A stretch of DNA of 36,807 nucleotides, from contig QCFX01000017.1 in the NCBI GenBank assembly GCA_003280105.1, forward strand, positions 1 to 36,807, read 5' to 3'. This document shows, in pieces, positions 9,768 through 18,861 of the stretch. The DNA comes from Prochlorococcus sp. AG-363-N20 (GTDB taxonomy: Bacteria; Cyanobacteriota; Cyanobacteriia; PCC-6307; Cyanobiaceae). The number at the start of each line of letters is the position of its first letter. Position 1 is the stretch's first letter. Position numbers and translations under genes: made by a program. The notes under the pieces were generated by a model, which was not told where the DNA came from, searched no databases, and was given only the letters and a program-made list of their open reading frames with translations.

Positions 9768-11534
9768 ATGGCTTCATCAGGCCTGTCTCCTTGTATTGCC
9801 AATAGAGCAGATCGAAGCAAATTTGAGCAATTTAAAGCTGACAGCAAGTATTTACTAGAACCGCTTTCGACAGAGTTGAAGAACAAAAGCGATCACTTTT
9901 CAAATGATGCTGTTCAACTCCTGAAATTCCACGGAAGCTATCAACAGGATAATCGGGAAAATCGTCAAAAAGGTTCAGCAAAAGACTGGCAAATGATGCT
10001 GAGACTACGTTGTCCTGGAGGGAAAGTACCTGCGCCTTTATTTATAGCTTTAGATGATTTATCTAATCAACTTGGGAATGGCACACTTCGAGCTACAACC
10101 AGACAAGCCTTTCAAATGCATGGAATTCGGAAAGAAAATCTTAGAGAGGTAATCGAAACAATCGTTAAGTCATTGGGCTCAACTCTTGCTGCATGTGGAG
10201 ATATAAATCGCAATGTAATGGCACCTGCAGCACCTTTTCAAAAAGGTGCCTATCCAGCAACACGCAAACTTGCCAAAGAAATTGCTGACTTGCTAACTCC
10301 TCTTGCAGCCCAAGAGTCCTATTTAGATCTATGGGTCGATGGCGACTTGACTTACAAGATAAAGCCTTCAAAAGCAGTAAAAGAAGCTAGAAAGAAACAG
10401 AACCAAACAGGTGTTTTTAGTGGGGATGAACAAGAGCCGCTATATGGATCAACTTATATGCCCAGAAAATTCAAATGTGCCGTAACAGTCCCAGGTGACA
10501 ATTCTGTAGATCTCTTAACTCATGACATTGGCTTAGTGGCCTTTACTAATCCCAATGGCGATCTAAAAGGTTGCAATGTCTATGTCGGAGGAGGTATGGG
10601 GCGAACTCATAACAATGAAACAACATTTGCACGTACTGCTGACCCCCTTGGTTTTGTAGACGCAAAGGATATTTTGGAATTGGTTCAATCAATTTTGGCC
10701 CTTCAGCGTGATTTCGGAGATAGAAAGACAAGGCGTCATGCACGAATGAAATATCTGATCCAAGACATGGGTATTAATTGGTTTAAAAACGAATTAACTA
10801 AGAACTACTTCCCAAAACTTATTAAGCCTCTTTACAAAGAACCTCCGATGAAACTCGAGGATTACCTGGGTTGGCATAGGCAGTCAAAAGGCCTCTGGTT
10901 TGTAGGGATACCCTTATTATCAGGAAGAATAAAAGGTGAGTTGAAAAATGGCCTTCGAAGAATAGTCAACAAGTATCAAATAGAAATCCGATTAACACCC
11001 AACCAAGATCTATTACTTTGCAATATTGGAAATCATCAGAAAGCAAGTGTGAAGAGAGATTTATGCACTTTAGGTATAAACCAGCCTGAAAAGACCAAAA
11101 TGCTGGAAAGGCACGCCTTAGCATGTCCTGCACTTCCATTATGCGGCCTTGCCATAACTGAAGCAGAGCGCTCGCTTCCTAGTGTTCTTGAGAGAGTCGA
11201 AAACCTGTTAAATAAACTTGAAATTAATACTCCAATACTAATCAGGATGACGGGCTGCCCAAATGGATGCGCAAGACCTTACATGGCTGAATTAGCTCTG
11301 GTAGGTAGTGGTTTAAACCAGTATCAGCTTTGGTTAGGTGGCACGCCTAATCTTCAACATTTAGCAAAGCCATTTCTCCAGAGAATGCCACTGGAGACTT
11401 TAGAAAGTACTCTTGAGCCATTATTGATCAACTGGAAAGAAACTGGTAAAAATTCAAGCTTGGGAGAACACATCAAAAAATTAGGTGATCAAGTCGTACT
11501 CGATTTGCTTTCTGATCCTCCCCAGGCTCCGTAA
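9768..11534 (+). CDS. sir: Ferredoxin-sulfite reductase
   Basis: A 588-residue siroheme/4Fe-4S enzyme of the sulfite/nitrite reductase family. The N-terminal repeat holds LRLRCPGGKVPAPLF and LRATTRQAFQMHGI, the latter typical of sulfite rather than nitrite reductases. The cluster cysteines are in ALACPALPLCGLA and MTGCPNGCARPY (C-x5-C and C-x3-C). It reduces sulfite to sulfide with six electrons from ferredoxin, the step before cysteine synthesis. The frame is open from a GTG at 9735, but the ATG at 9768 gives the usual N-terminus (SPCIANRADRSKFE). Its last 46 bp overlap the 3' end of the convergent vanX-like gene. Confidence 0.93.
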   Translation: MASSGLSPCIANRADRSKFEQFKADSKYLLEPLSTELKNKSDHFSNDAVQLLKFHGSYQQDNRENRQKGSAKDWQMMLRLRCPGGKVPAPLFIALDDLSNQLGNGTLRATTRQAFQMHGIRKENLREVIETIVKSLGSTLAACGDINRNVMAPAAPFQKGAYPATRKLAKEIADLLTPLAAQESYLDLWVDGDLTYKIKPSKAVKEARKKQNQTGVFSGDEQEPLYGSTYMPRKFKCAVTVPGDNSVDLLTHDIGLVAFTNPNGDLKGCNVYVGGGMGRTHNNETTFARTADPLGFVDAKDILELVQSILALQRDFGDRKTRRHARMKYLIQDMGINWFKNELTKNYFPKLIKPLYKEPPMKLEDYLGWHRQSKGLWFVGIPLLSGRIKGELKNGLRRIVNKYQIEIRLTPNQDLLLCNIGNHQKASVKRDLCTLGINQPEKTKMLERHALACPALPLCGLAITEAERSLPSVLERVENLLNKLEINTPILIRMTGCPNGCARPYMAELALVGSGLNQYQLWLGGTPNLQHLAKPFLQRMPLETLESTLEPLLINWKETGKNSSLGEHIKKLGDQVVLDLLSDPPQAP

Positions 11535-12217
11535 ATTGCTTTAGAGGAATTGCTTTCCCAAGCCCAAAGCTGATCTCCATAACTGAAGTGCCACCATTCA
11601 TTAGGATGCTGCACAAAGTCACACTTAAGCATTACGTTGGCAAGTAATTCTCGTCTTTGATGCCATTGGCCGGACTCAAAATTAGTTTTAGAAGACGCAA
11701 AAAAATAATCTGGATGAGAAACCAACCCAATCTCATCTATTTTGCTTCCCATATTTAATGGAAGGCCTTTTAAGTCTGAAATTGTCAAATCAACAGCCCC
11801 ACCAGTGCTATGTGGAGGAGGCGTGAATTCACTCAAACTAGGAGCGGCCCAAAACTGATTTACCTCTGCAACAACTTCTTTCAACATCGATAAATCTGTA
11901 GGGTCCTTAGGATCTATTCCTCTTAAAGCACACATTTTATTAATCTCATTATCAACCATAAACGCCTGAACCTTTATTGGTCTCCACGCATCAAAAATGG
12001 CTAATTTCAATTCAGGATTTTGTTCTTGCAAATGAGCTTGAGCAAATAACAGTTTTTGAAAAACTCCCTTTCGCAATCTCCAGGGATCAGTTGATTTTTC
12101 ATATGGTGCACCAAGCGACAAATAAGGATGAGGTTCTAGGCAAAAAATCGCCGAAGTTAATTGAACTAAGGGCTCTCCACACTCTTCTATTGGGATTTGG
12201 CTCCAAAGTCTTTCCAC
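11489..12217 (-). CDS. D-alanyl-D-alanine dipeptidase (VanX/DdpX family)
   Basis: A 242-residue M15D-type peptidase. The VanX signature residues are present: DAWRP at 76-80 (Arg for transition-state binding), HSTGGAVDLTI with zinc ligands His136 and Asp143, and NEWWHFSYGD with the catalytic base Glu207 and zinc ligand His210. It cleaves free D-Ala-D-Ala. In bacteria without van clusters this helps recycle cell-wall peptides, and that is the likely role here. There is no signal peptide, so it is probably cytoplasmic. The start is GTG at 12215-12217, where the base pattern also forms a DnaA-box-like 9-mer. The 3' end overlaps the sulfite reductase gene by 46 bp on the opposite strand. Confidence 0.9.
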   Translation of the reverse strand: MERLWSQIPIEECGEPLVQLTSAIFCLEPHPYLSLGAPYEKSTDPWRLRKGVFQKLLFAQAHLQEQNPELKLAIFDAWRPIKVQAFMVDNEINKMCALRGIDPKDPTDLSMLKEVVAEVNQFWAAPSLSEFTPPPHSTGGAVDLTISDLKGLPLNMGSKIDEIGLVSHPDYFFASSKTNFESGQWHQRRELLANVMLKCDFVQHPNEWWHFSYGDQLWAWESNSSKAIYGAWGGSESKSSTT

Positions 12218-12546
12218 AAATAAGTCTAAAAGCTAAAGTTTCCACAATGACAACTGCTTTTTCCACAGGGAAAGTTGGCAGTGTTAACTTCATTTGTAGC
12301 TCATGAAAGGAGAACCACAAGGGAAGAGATAGTTCAGAGGAGGAGAAGACATTATTCTTTTGAATATTTAAAAGCATATTTCTTTGTAAACACTTGCAAA
12401 TTGGTACTTTTTCAAACCATTTGTGGTCCAGACCAAACAAATAGACTTAAGTCATTAGACCCTATAGAAAAAGGGAGAAAGCCCAGCTCCACGTTGGGTG
12501 TGAATTGTCTAAGTTAAGTCCTGAATGGTCCTAAGGGTGTGGAAAA
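12210..12546. promoter_or_regulatory. Cluster of DnaA-box-like 9-mers in the vanX-recG intergenic region
   Basis: The 338 bp between the vanX-like gene and recG are the longest gene-free stretch and contain no convincing ORF or RNA gene. There are two exact copies of the cyanobacterial DnaA-box consensus TTTTCCACA, at 12259-12267 (plus) and 12538-12546 (minus). Two copies with one mismatch lie at 12210-12218 (CTTTCCACA) and 12238-12246 (GTTTCCACA), both plus. Three are in the same orientation with 28 and 21 bp between starts. This could bind DnaA as a titration or regulatory site, but no melting element or dnaN/dnaA gene is nearby. The functional reading is inference. Confidence 0.35.
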
Positions 12547-12555
12547 CAGCATCTT

Positions 12556-15066
12556 TCAATTTAGATGTGCGCCATCACTGAGTCTCTTCCACTGATCATT
12601 GAGGATATTCGCTAAAGCTTTGTAATTAGTTAGCTCAGGGTCAACTTTTAATAAGCATTTTGCTTCCTCACGAGCTTGCTCTAAAACGTCAGCATCCTCA
12701 ACCAAGCTAGCCAAAGCAAAATCCGGCAAGCCTGATTGTCTTGTCCCGAGTATTTGACCAGGTCCCCTGAACCGTAAATCTATTTCGGAAATTTCAAATC
12801 CATCATTTGAATTAACTAGAACTTCTAAGCGTTGTTTAGCTAAAGGGTTTTTACTGTCATTTACTAGTAAACAATGAGAATTCTTGGCCCCTCTCCCTAC
12901 ACGACCTCGCAATTGATGCAACTGAGCAAGGCCGAAGCGATCAGCATGATCAATAAGCATTACTGTGGCGTTCGGAACATCCACACCCACTTCAACAACA
13001 GTAGTCGAAACAAGTATTTGGCATTTACCTAAAACCAAATTTTCTATTACCTCCTTTTTCTCCGCAGAACTCATTCGACCATGTAATAGAGAAACTTCAA
13101 ATTCAGAAAAAATCTCCTCTTTAAGATGCTTATGCACTTCAACCGCAGAACGCAAGTCAAGTTTTTCTGATTCTTCTATAAGAGGCAAAACAACATAAGC
13201 TTGGTGACCTTTTAAAACTTCTTCTCTAATCAAGTTATAGGCTTTATCTCTCGAATGATTTGCTATTAAAGAGGTTTTAATAGGTGTTCTTCCTGGAGGT
13301 AATTCATGTATCTGGCTTACATCCAAATCGCCGTGCAAAGAAAGAGCAAGGGTGCGAGGTATTGGAGTGGCCGTCATTGTTAGCAAGTGTGGTTGCAATC
13401 CTTTGCTTAACAAGCGGTTCCTCTGATGCACACCAAATCGATGCTGTTCATCAACTATTACGAGTCCCAAACGACAAAAAGAAACTTTGTCTTCGATAAG
13501 CGCATGTGTACCAACAAGTATTTTCAACGTGCCATTTGAAAGGTTGTCTAGAATTTCACGTCGTCTAGAACTCCTAGTTGATCCAGTTAGGAGCTCAACT
13601 GTTACATGAAGAGGCAAAAGCCATTTGCAAAGTGTCCGATAATGTTGAACGGCTAAAACCTCAGTGGGAGCCATAAAAGCTCCTTGCCATCCTGCTTGAA
13701 CTGCATTCAAAAGAGCTGCTATGGCAACAACAGTTTTACCGCTTCCTACATCTCCTTGAATTAAACGCGCCATAGGCTCACTGCTTCCCAAATCTGATTC
13801 AACTTCTGAAAGTACATTTTTTTGAGCATTTGTGAGATTGAAGGGTAATAATTTCAAGAACTTTCCAACCAAGCCTTCAGGTTCCCAGCAAAGTTTTAAT
13901 AAAGGTGCAGAACGTTTTGACAACTCATATCGTCTACGTAATAGACCAAGTTGCAAAATAAAAAATTCATCAAATACAAGTCTTCGTTTAGCTTCTTTCA
14001 ATGACTGTTGAGATTGAGGTTTATGAATTTCCGTTAAAGCAATGTTTTTTTTAGGCAATGATAATTTGTCTAATATTGAATCAGGTATTGGGTCGGGAAA
14101 CTTCTCTATCAAAGGCAAAGCAAGATCGATAAGGCCCCTAAATCGGTCTGCAGAGATACCTTCCGTTAGAGAGTAAACAGGAAGAAGTTGTCCGATACTT
14201 CTCGATTTAATTGTTGAGTTAGAACTTTCCAAAACCTCTATAAAAGGATCCTGGAAAAACTTTCCGTAGGGACCAGATTTAACTAATCCACTAACAGCTA
14301 CAGTTGTACCTTTAGGGTAAAGAGAGACCTGCCCTCTTAAATACCCTTGATTACTATATCTACGCCCAGCAAAGAACCTAGTAACTTTAAATCGACCAGT
14401 TGAGTCAAATAAATGCAACTCAAGAATCGACAAATTTTTATTCCGCGGACTATTAAAGGCATTACTTTTCCTTACTGATGCAATAATTGTAGCTGTTTCA
14501 CCAACTTCTAATTGCTTGATGTGCCGAAGAGAAGAATAGTCCACATAATCTCTAGGGTAATGAAATAATAGATCTCTTATTGTAAAGATACCTAATACTG
14601 ACAATCTCTCTGCAATCTTTGACCCAACTCCATTCAAAACAGAAATTAAATCATCGAAATTTATATCCCCTGAATCTGTTTTATGATTATATTTCTTAAA
14701 CTTTATCTTAGGCAAACTCTTTTGTAATGGAGGGCTAAACTCTCTCTTTAACTTCTGAAGTGTCTGACGTGAATCTATTACAAGACGCTTTCTAGCATTA
14801 ATATCTAAAGAAGGATATTTTTCATATAAGCGAGAAAACTTTGACAAACATTCTTTTATCTGTTGTGAATGTAAGTTCTTGGGTGGACAAGAGAATTGTC
14901 TAAATAGAAACGAATTAAAGTGTTCATCTCGACCTAATAAATTATTAAAATCACTCTCAGCTTCTAAGGTTAAAGCCTGTTGAAGAGTTCTCAACCAATC
15001 AAAAAGTTGCGAGAGTTCTACATTATTCAGTTCTGAGTTGAGGTTCTTGGAGGATTCTGCCACCAC
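12556..15066 (-). CDS. recG: ATP-dependent DNA helicase RecG
   Basis: An 836-residue superfamily 2 helicase. The order is a picocyanobacterial N-terminal extension (about 150 residues), the OB-fold wedge domain starting at FHYPRDYVDYSSL, Walker A GDVGSGKT, DEQH box (VIVDEQHRFGVHQRNRLL), motif III MTATPIPRTLAL, and C-terminal motifs TTVVEVGVDVPNA and QLRGRVGRG. RecG remodels stalled replication forks and Holliday junctions. The frame is open to a TTG at 15105, but a GTG at 15066 has GAGGT nine bases upstream and is preferred; the next codon is also GTG. The 5' end overlaps the upstream unknown gene by 40 bp. Length exceeds E. coli RecG (693) because of the N-terminal extension, as in other cyanobacteria. 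Confidence 0.95.
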   Translation of the reverse strand: MVAESSKNLNSELNNVELSQLFDWLRTLQQALTLEAESDFNNLLGRDEHFNSFLFRQFSCPPKNLHSQQIKECLSKFSRLYEKYPSLDINARKRLVIDSRQTLQKLKREFSPPLQKSLPKIKFKKYNHKTDSGDINFDDLISVLNGVGSKIAERLSVLGIFTIRDLLFHYPRDYVDYSSLRHIKQLEVGETATIIASVRKSNAFNSPRNKNLSILELHLFDSTGRFKVTRFFAGRRYSNQGYLRGQVSLYPKGTTVAVSGLVKSGPYGKFFQDPFIEVLESSNSTIKSRSIGQLLPVYSLTEGISADRFRGLIDLALPLIEKFPDPIPDSILDKLSLPKKNIALTEIHKPQSQQSLKEAKRRLVFDEFFILQLGLLRRRYELSKRSAPLLKLCWEPEGLVGKFLKLLPFNLTNAQKNVLSEVESDLGSSEPMARLIQGDVGSGKTVVAIAALLNAVQAGWQGAFMAPTEVLAVQHYRTLCKWLLPLHVTVELLTGSTRSSRRREILDNLSNGTLKILVGTHALIEDKVSFCRLGLVIVDEQHRFGVHQRNRLLSKGLQPHLLTMTATPIPRTLALSLHGDLDVSQIHELPPGRTPIKTSLIANHSRDKAYNLIREEVLKGHQAYVVLPLIEESEKLDLRSAVEVHKHLKEEIFSEFEVSLLHGRMSSAEKKEVIENLVLGKCQILVSTTVVEVGVDVPNATVMLIDHADRFGLAQLHQLRGRVGRGAKNSHCLLVNDSKNPLAKQRLEVLVNSNDGFEISEIDLRFRGPGQILGTRQSGLPDFALASLVEDADVLEQAREEAKCLLKVDPELTNYKALANILNDQWKRLSDGAHLN

Positions 15067-16250
15067 TGTTGTTCTACCTCTTTGGCGATTGATCGACTCT
15101 GCCAATGGCGTTGTTTCGTAGCCATATTAAGTAATTTATTGCGATATTTCCTTATTTGTGACCGACAAGCCCTAAGCCTGGCATCATCAAATTCTAATTC
15201 GGAAGGCCTGATCAATAAACAATCGATCTCAATTCCCGCTGATAAAATAGTCTCATCGCCAGGTACTTTTAATCTTAAAAGGTTTGACTCGGCATGTTGA
15301 GGACTAATAAACCCAGCCAGCACAGCATCGAGCAGAGTGATTGGCACTAAACTATTTACAATACCCATTCGCATTAATTCAATATTTAATAAATGTGATA
15401 GGTCTCTTAGCCTAATAGTTAATGCATTCTCAAATTCATTGGTCCATTTAAGCAAGGAAATAGGTGAGTCTGGCAGAAGAGAATTATCACCCTCTTTACT
15501 AATCTTGATTTTGTCTAATGGGTCTGTAGAAATCTCATCATCTAAATTAATTTCTTCACTCTTTGACTCCATAGCTTCTCCCGCAAGTAAAAATAATGAC
15601 TTCAAGACTTCCAACCCATTTTTTTCTTTGAGGCTTTGATCTGCATGATTTTCAATAATATTATTGCCGGATAAATTATCCCGATTCAATGAGTCTTCAG
15701 ATAATTCATCTTTAAACTCTTCTTCTTCTTCTTCTTCTTCTTCTAAGTTTTCATCTAGCTCATCATATATAAACCATTCATTTATAAATGATGGATTATC
15801 AATAGGAGGAATAAGGCTAAGGTCAATATTTTTATTTAAGGAGATATCATTTATTGATTCATTGCTTAATGACAAGTTAGATAGAAGTACATTTTCAGAG
15901 CGAGTTTTTTTGGTTGAATCTTCTTCAGATAACTGACGAGAAAGATCTATCAAATGCTCTATCGTTAGAAGAGAATTATTCTTCAAAACCAAACTGTCAA
16001 TTTTCTCTTCAAAGGATACTCTCTTTTTTGAAGAGAAGGATTTTAATTCAATTTCTTCTTGATTAACAATTAGACTAGTAATAGCTTTACGAACCGCTCT
16101 TAGCATCAAGGCTCTTAGTACCTGCAGGTAAAGAGCATAAGTCTTATAAAGATCTGGTGTAATTTTTTTGCATTGTAAACTTAAAAGTTCTAATTGATTA
16201 TCAGAATCTATGGGAATATTCTTTTTATTTTCTGAATTAGGGTTAACCAC
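15027..16250 (-). CDS. Acidic protein of unknown function between tsf and recG
   Basis: I do not recognise this 407-residue protein. It has three parts. The N-terminus (about 20-70) is helical with [20 protein letters not shown]. The middle (about 100-260) is very acidic and low in complexity, rich in Ser, Asn, Asp and Glu, and includes a run of about nine Glu. The C-terminal part (about 270-400) looks folded, with [20 protein letters not shown] and a basic, Arg-rich helix ([20 protein letters not shown]) ending in [16 protein letters not shown]. The GTG start overlaps the tsf stop by 8 bp and its end overlaps recG, so it sits inside a translation/repair operon. No signal peptide or membrane segment is seen. 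Confidence 0.8.
   Translation of the reverse strand: MVNPNSENKKNIPIDSDNQLELLSLQCKKITPDLYKTYALYLQVLRALMLRAVRKAITSLIVNQEEIELKSFSSKKRVSFEEKIDSLVLKNNSLLTIEHLIDLSRQLSEEDSTKKTRSENVLLSNLSLSNESINDISLNKNIDLSLIPPIDNPSFINEWFIYDELDENLEEEEEEEEEFKDELSEDSLNRDNLSGNNIIENHADQSLKEKNGLEVLKSLFLLAGEAMESKSEEINLDDEISTDPLDKIKISKEGDNSLLPDSPISLLKWTNEFENALTIRLRDLSHLLNIELMRMGIVNSLVPITLLDAVLAGFISPQHAESNLLRLKVPGDETILSAGIEIDCLLIRPSELEFDDARLRACRSQIRKYRNKLLNMATKQRHWQSRSIAKEVEQQWWQNPPRTSTQN
15718..15744. repeat. (TCT)9 trinucleotide microsatellite
   Basis: Nine perfect TCT units on the plus strand, read as GAA (Glu) codons on the coding minus strand, inside the acidic middle of the unknown protein between tsf and recG. Changes in copy number would lengthen or shorten the Glu run without a frameshift. 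Confidence 0.9.
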
Positions 16251-16899
16251 CAGAAATAGATGCTACTTCCGCTGCAAAATCGTTTTGAGCAATATCTATT
16301 CCTTCTCCAAGAGTGTAACGAGTAAATCTTCTGACTTGGACATTTTCGCCAATCTGACCAGCCACTTGCTTGACAAGCTCTGCCACTGTCATTGAACTAT
16401 CTCTTATAAAGGGTTGTTCCATTAATGCTAGTTCTTTCAATCTTTTACCTATTCTTCCTTCAACAATTCTCACTTTGATTTCATCAGGTTTTCCTGCTAG
16501 ATCATCTCGGCCCATTTCTATTGCTTTTTCTTGCTCTACAATATTCTCAGGAATCTGCTCTGTAGTGACATACTCAATATTTGGGCACGCTGCGATTTGC
16601 ATCGCAACATCTTTAAGAAGGGATTGAAAAAGGTCACCACGTGCAACAAAATCTGTTTCGCAATTAAGTTCCAATAACACACCTACTCTTGAACCTGTAT
16701 GTATATAACTACCAATTGATCCTTCGGCAGCAACTCTCCCTGATTTCTTTTCTGCGCTAGCAATGCCTTTTTGCCGCAACCACTCTATCGCCTTGTTCAT
16801 ATCACCCGAGCTTTCTAAGAGAGCTTTTTTGCAGTCCATCATCCCTGCGCCAGTCTTATCGCGCAGTTCTTTAACGACTTTGGCTGAAACGTCCGCCAT
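16243..16899 (-). CDS. tsf: Translation elongation factor Ts
   Basis: A 218-residue EF-Ts. The N-terminal UBA-like domain has [19 protein letters not shown] (about 9-27), followed by [20 protein letters not shown], the core motif that contacts EF-Tu. It recycles EF-Tu-GDP to EF-Tu-GTP. The length matches the short cyanobacterial and plastid-type forms rather than the E. coli form (283). The ATG at 16897-16899 follows rpsB by 83 bp in the conserved rpsB-tsf order. Confidence 0.96.
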   Translation of the reverse strand: MADVSAKVVKELRDKTGAGMMDCKKALLESSGDMNKAIEWLRQKGIASAEKKSGRVAAEGSIGSYIHTGSRVGVLLELNCETDFVARGDLFQSLLKDVAMQIAACPNIEYVTTEQIPENIVEQEKAIEMGRDDLAGKPDEIKVRIVEGRIGKRLKELALMEQPFIRDSSMTVAELVKQVAGQIGENVQVRRFTRYTLGEGIDIAQNDFAAEVASISGG

Positions 16900-16982
16900 T
16901 TGGATTTTTAAATGAAGTGTTTATAGGTTTGATGCCACCGACATTACTCGCGCAAGTAGGGGGCTTTTGAAAAGAGAGACAA

Positions 16983-17702
16983 CTAACTTTCGTTAGAGTC
17001 CGCCCCCCTCTGATCATTTGAGCCATGTCGGCCTTCATTGATTGCATCAGCCAGTCTCCCTAAAACCAGCTGAACAGAACGAACGGCATCGTCATTACAA
17101 GGAATAGGCACTTCACATAAATCAGGATCGCAATTTGTGTCGAGCATAGAAACAAGAGGAATGTCTAACTTTCTTGCCTCCAAAACAGCATTTGTCTCTC
17201 TACGTTGATCAACCAAGACAACTACATCAGGCAATCTCCTCATCCCTTTTAAACCGCCGAGATATTTCTGCAATCTCTCTAGCTCTCTGCGTAAAACTGC
17301 TGCTTCTTTTTTTGGGCGCATTGCAATAGCACCACTAGATTCCATGCGCTCTAAATCTTTCAAGCGATCAATCCTTGCTTTCATCGTGGTCCAATTTGTC
17401 AACATTCCACCTAACCAACGTTGGTTTACATAAGAAGCTCCACACCTTGTCGCTTCCATTGCAACAACTTCAGATGCTTGTTTCTTTGTTCCTACAAATA
17501 AAAATCTTTTGCCACTCCTAGCAGCTGTTCGCATCCATTTATATGCGCTGTTCATACAAACAGCTGTTTTAACCAAGTCAATTATGTGGACCCCATTTCG
17601 AGCGCAATATATATATCGCGACATCTTTGGATTCCATCTTCGTGTCTGATGACCAAAGTGGGCACCAGCCTCCATCATCTCGGAGAGAGTTACAACAGCC
17701 AT
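16983..17702 (-). CDS. rpsB: 30S ribosomal protein S2
   Basis: A 239-residue S2 protein with the typical N-terminus [20 protein letters not shown], followed by [21 protein letters not shown], the [13 protein letters not shown] segment and [19 protein letters not shown]. It is part of the small ribosomal subunit and assembles late with S1. The ATG at 17700-17702 is secure. The best Shine-Dalgarno-like run (GGAGG) is about 18 bases upstream of the ATG, unusually far; this fits a structured leader that controls translation (see the leader entry). Confidence 0.97.
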   Translation of the reverse strand: MAVVTLSEMMEAGAHFGHQTRRWNPKMSRYIYCARNGVHIIDLVKTAVCMNSAYKWMRTAARSGKRFLFVGTKKQASEVVAMEATRCGASYVNQRWLGGMLTNWTTMKARIDRLKDLERMESSGAIAMRPKKEAAVLRRELERLQKYLGGLKGMRRLPDVVVLVDQRRETNAVLEARKLDIPLVSMLDTNCDPDLCEVPIPCNDDAVRSVQLVLGRLADAINEGRHGSNDQRGADSNES

Positions 17703-17798
17703 TTTTAGGTTTCGGGTTCGCCTCCACCTGCCAGGGATGACAATTGACCAAGGTTAAAACCTCGAACAAAAAAGTTCATCACCCGAAACGGACAGGTG
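17703..17798 (-). promoter_or_regulatory. Structured rpsB mRNA leader, candidate H-type pseudoknot
   Basis: In the rpsB mRNA sense the leader holds two interleaved helices. Helix 1 is CACCTG (17798-17793) with CAGGTG (17730-17725), and can grow to 8 bp through one G-U pair and one C-G pair. Helix 2 is GTTTCGGGT (17789-17781) with ACCCGAAAC (17717-17709), 9 bp and perfect. The order 1-2-1'-2' is that of an H-type pseudoknot. The insert between them can close with GATGA/TCATC and contains AGGTT-TT-AACCT. Helix 2 ends 6 bases before the ATG, and the GGAGG run lies between helix strands 1' and 2', so folding would hide the ribosome site. E. coli rpsB is autoregulated by S2; the same for this leader is inference. 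Confidence 0.5.
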
Positions 17799-17835
17799 TG
17801 CGGAATTAAAGTACGGTCCTAATTTATCAAAGCGT

Positions 17836-18771
17836 CTATCGATCCAAGCCCAACTGATCAGCTTCTTTGTACAAAGCTCTAACTCCTATAAGGTTTAAAG
17901 GTAATCTCAAAAGCTCAAGTGCTAACCCAGCACGTCCCTTATTAATAAGGAAAGAAAGTAACGGCCTAAGGCTTCTTTCGTTGATTATTCCACCAAGACA
18001 TAAAACCTCCCACAGCAATCGATGAAGAAAAGTATATTGAATAATCAAACGTACTCGAAAAGTTGGGTGCTTTCGATAAAAAACAAGTCCCATCTTTGCT
18101 CTTTCTTTCTCAACTCGGATGAGTTCAGGTATCTGTTTAAGGTTAAACAGAGGGTGCCAGTGATAGCCTCTTGCTTCTGGACATTGAACTAATTTTACAT
18201 TCATCTTTCGAAGTCTTTCACCGAGTTCTAAATCTTCCCATCCATAAAGGCAAAAGCTAATATCAAAAAGACCAGACATTTGCAAAACTTTCTTATCTAT
18301 TGCTACATTTCCTGTCGCAAAATAAGCCCAAGATAAATCCTGGAATTTGGGTTTCTCACTAGTAGGTTCATCAAAATTTGCAGTATTAATTACTGATCCA
18401 TATGTAAAACAAAAACGGTTGCCAAAATCTTTCCAGGATCTCACCAAAGTTTTAGCATGAGAACTCAGGAAGTTTTCTGTTACTACCAAATCACTATCGA
18501 TAAAAACGATCACGTCTCCTAAGGCTTTTTCGACGCCTTTATTTCGCCCTTCTGCCGGACCCCCATGCTCCTGCTCAACTAATCGCACGTGCGGGAAAGT
18601 ATCTGCCTGTTCTTTAAGCCATAAAGGAGTTCCATCAGTTGAACCATCGTCAACAACGACCACTTCATATTCTTCAATGAAAGAAGTGAGAGATTGCTTT
18701 TCTAATGCATAAAGACACTTCTCAAGAATTGGACGTCTGTTATATGTAGGGATAACAACGCTTATAAACAT
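17836..18771 (-). CDS. Family 2 glycosyltransferase
   Basis: A 311-residue GT-A fold enzyme. It starts with ISVVIPTYNRRPILEKCL, has the nucleotide-binding DDGSTDGT near residue 40, the metal-binding motif FIDSD near 92-96, and the acceptor-site motif YGWEDLELGERL near 182-193. There are no clear membrane segments. Such enzymes add sugars from nucleotide-sugar donors to lipids, proteins or polysaccharides; the substrate cannot be read from the sequence. It lies 65 bp upstream of the rpsB leader and downstream of a strong terminator, so it has its own promoter in the 40 or so bases before its ATG or within the terminator region. Confidence 0.9.
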   Translation of the reverse strand: MFISVVIPTYNRRPILEKCLYALEKQSLTSFIEEYEVVVVDDGSTDGTPLWLKEQADTFPHVRLVEQEHGGPAEGRNKGVEKALGDVIVFIDSDLVVTENFLSSHAKTLVRSWKDFGNRFCFTYGSVINTANFDEPTSEKPKFQDLSWAYFATGNVAIDKKVLQMSGLFDISFCLYGWEDLELGERLRKMNVKLVQCPEARGYHWHPLFNLKQIPELIRVEKERAKMGLVFYRKHPTFRVRLIIQYTFLHRLLWEVLCLGGIINERSLRPLLSFLINKGRAGLALELLRLPLNLIGVRALYKEADQLGLDR

Positions 18772-18811
18772 CTTCTAAGCTGATTTCTCAAAAAAATATA
18801 ACAGCTTATAT

Positions 18812-18850
18812 AAAAAAATGATCTGAATCTCTTGTCGTTGATTCAGATCA
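18812..18850 (-). terminator. Rho-independent terminator of the pcyA-devBCA region
   Basis: On the minus strand an 11-bp perfect stem (TGATCTGAATC and GATTCAGATCA, 18819-18850) with a 10-base loop is followed by seven T (18818-18812). It lies 12 bases after the stop codon of the 51-residue gene and probably ends transcription of that gene and the dev genes upstream. Confidence 0.88.
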
Positions 18851-18861
18851 GTTAAAGCTAA

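Noticed and set aside
12275-12517. An 80-codon plus-strand frame starting with TTG in the vanX-recG gap
   Set aside because: No recognisable motif, weak start and a composition like translated non-coding DNA (many Arg and Cys); it also covers one end of the DnaA-box region.
15664-15936. Plus-strand frame with a poly-Ser run opposite the acidic unknown gene
   Set aside because: The Ser run is just the TCT repeat read on the other strand; the minus-strand gene is fixed by overlaps with tsf and recG.
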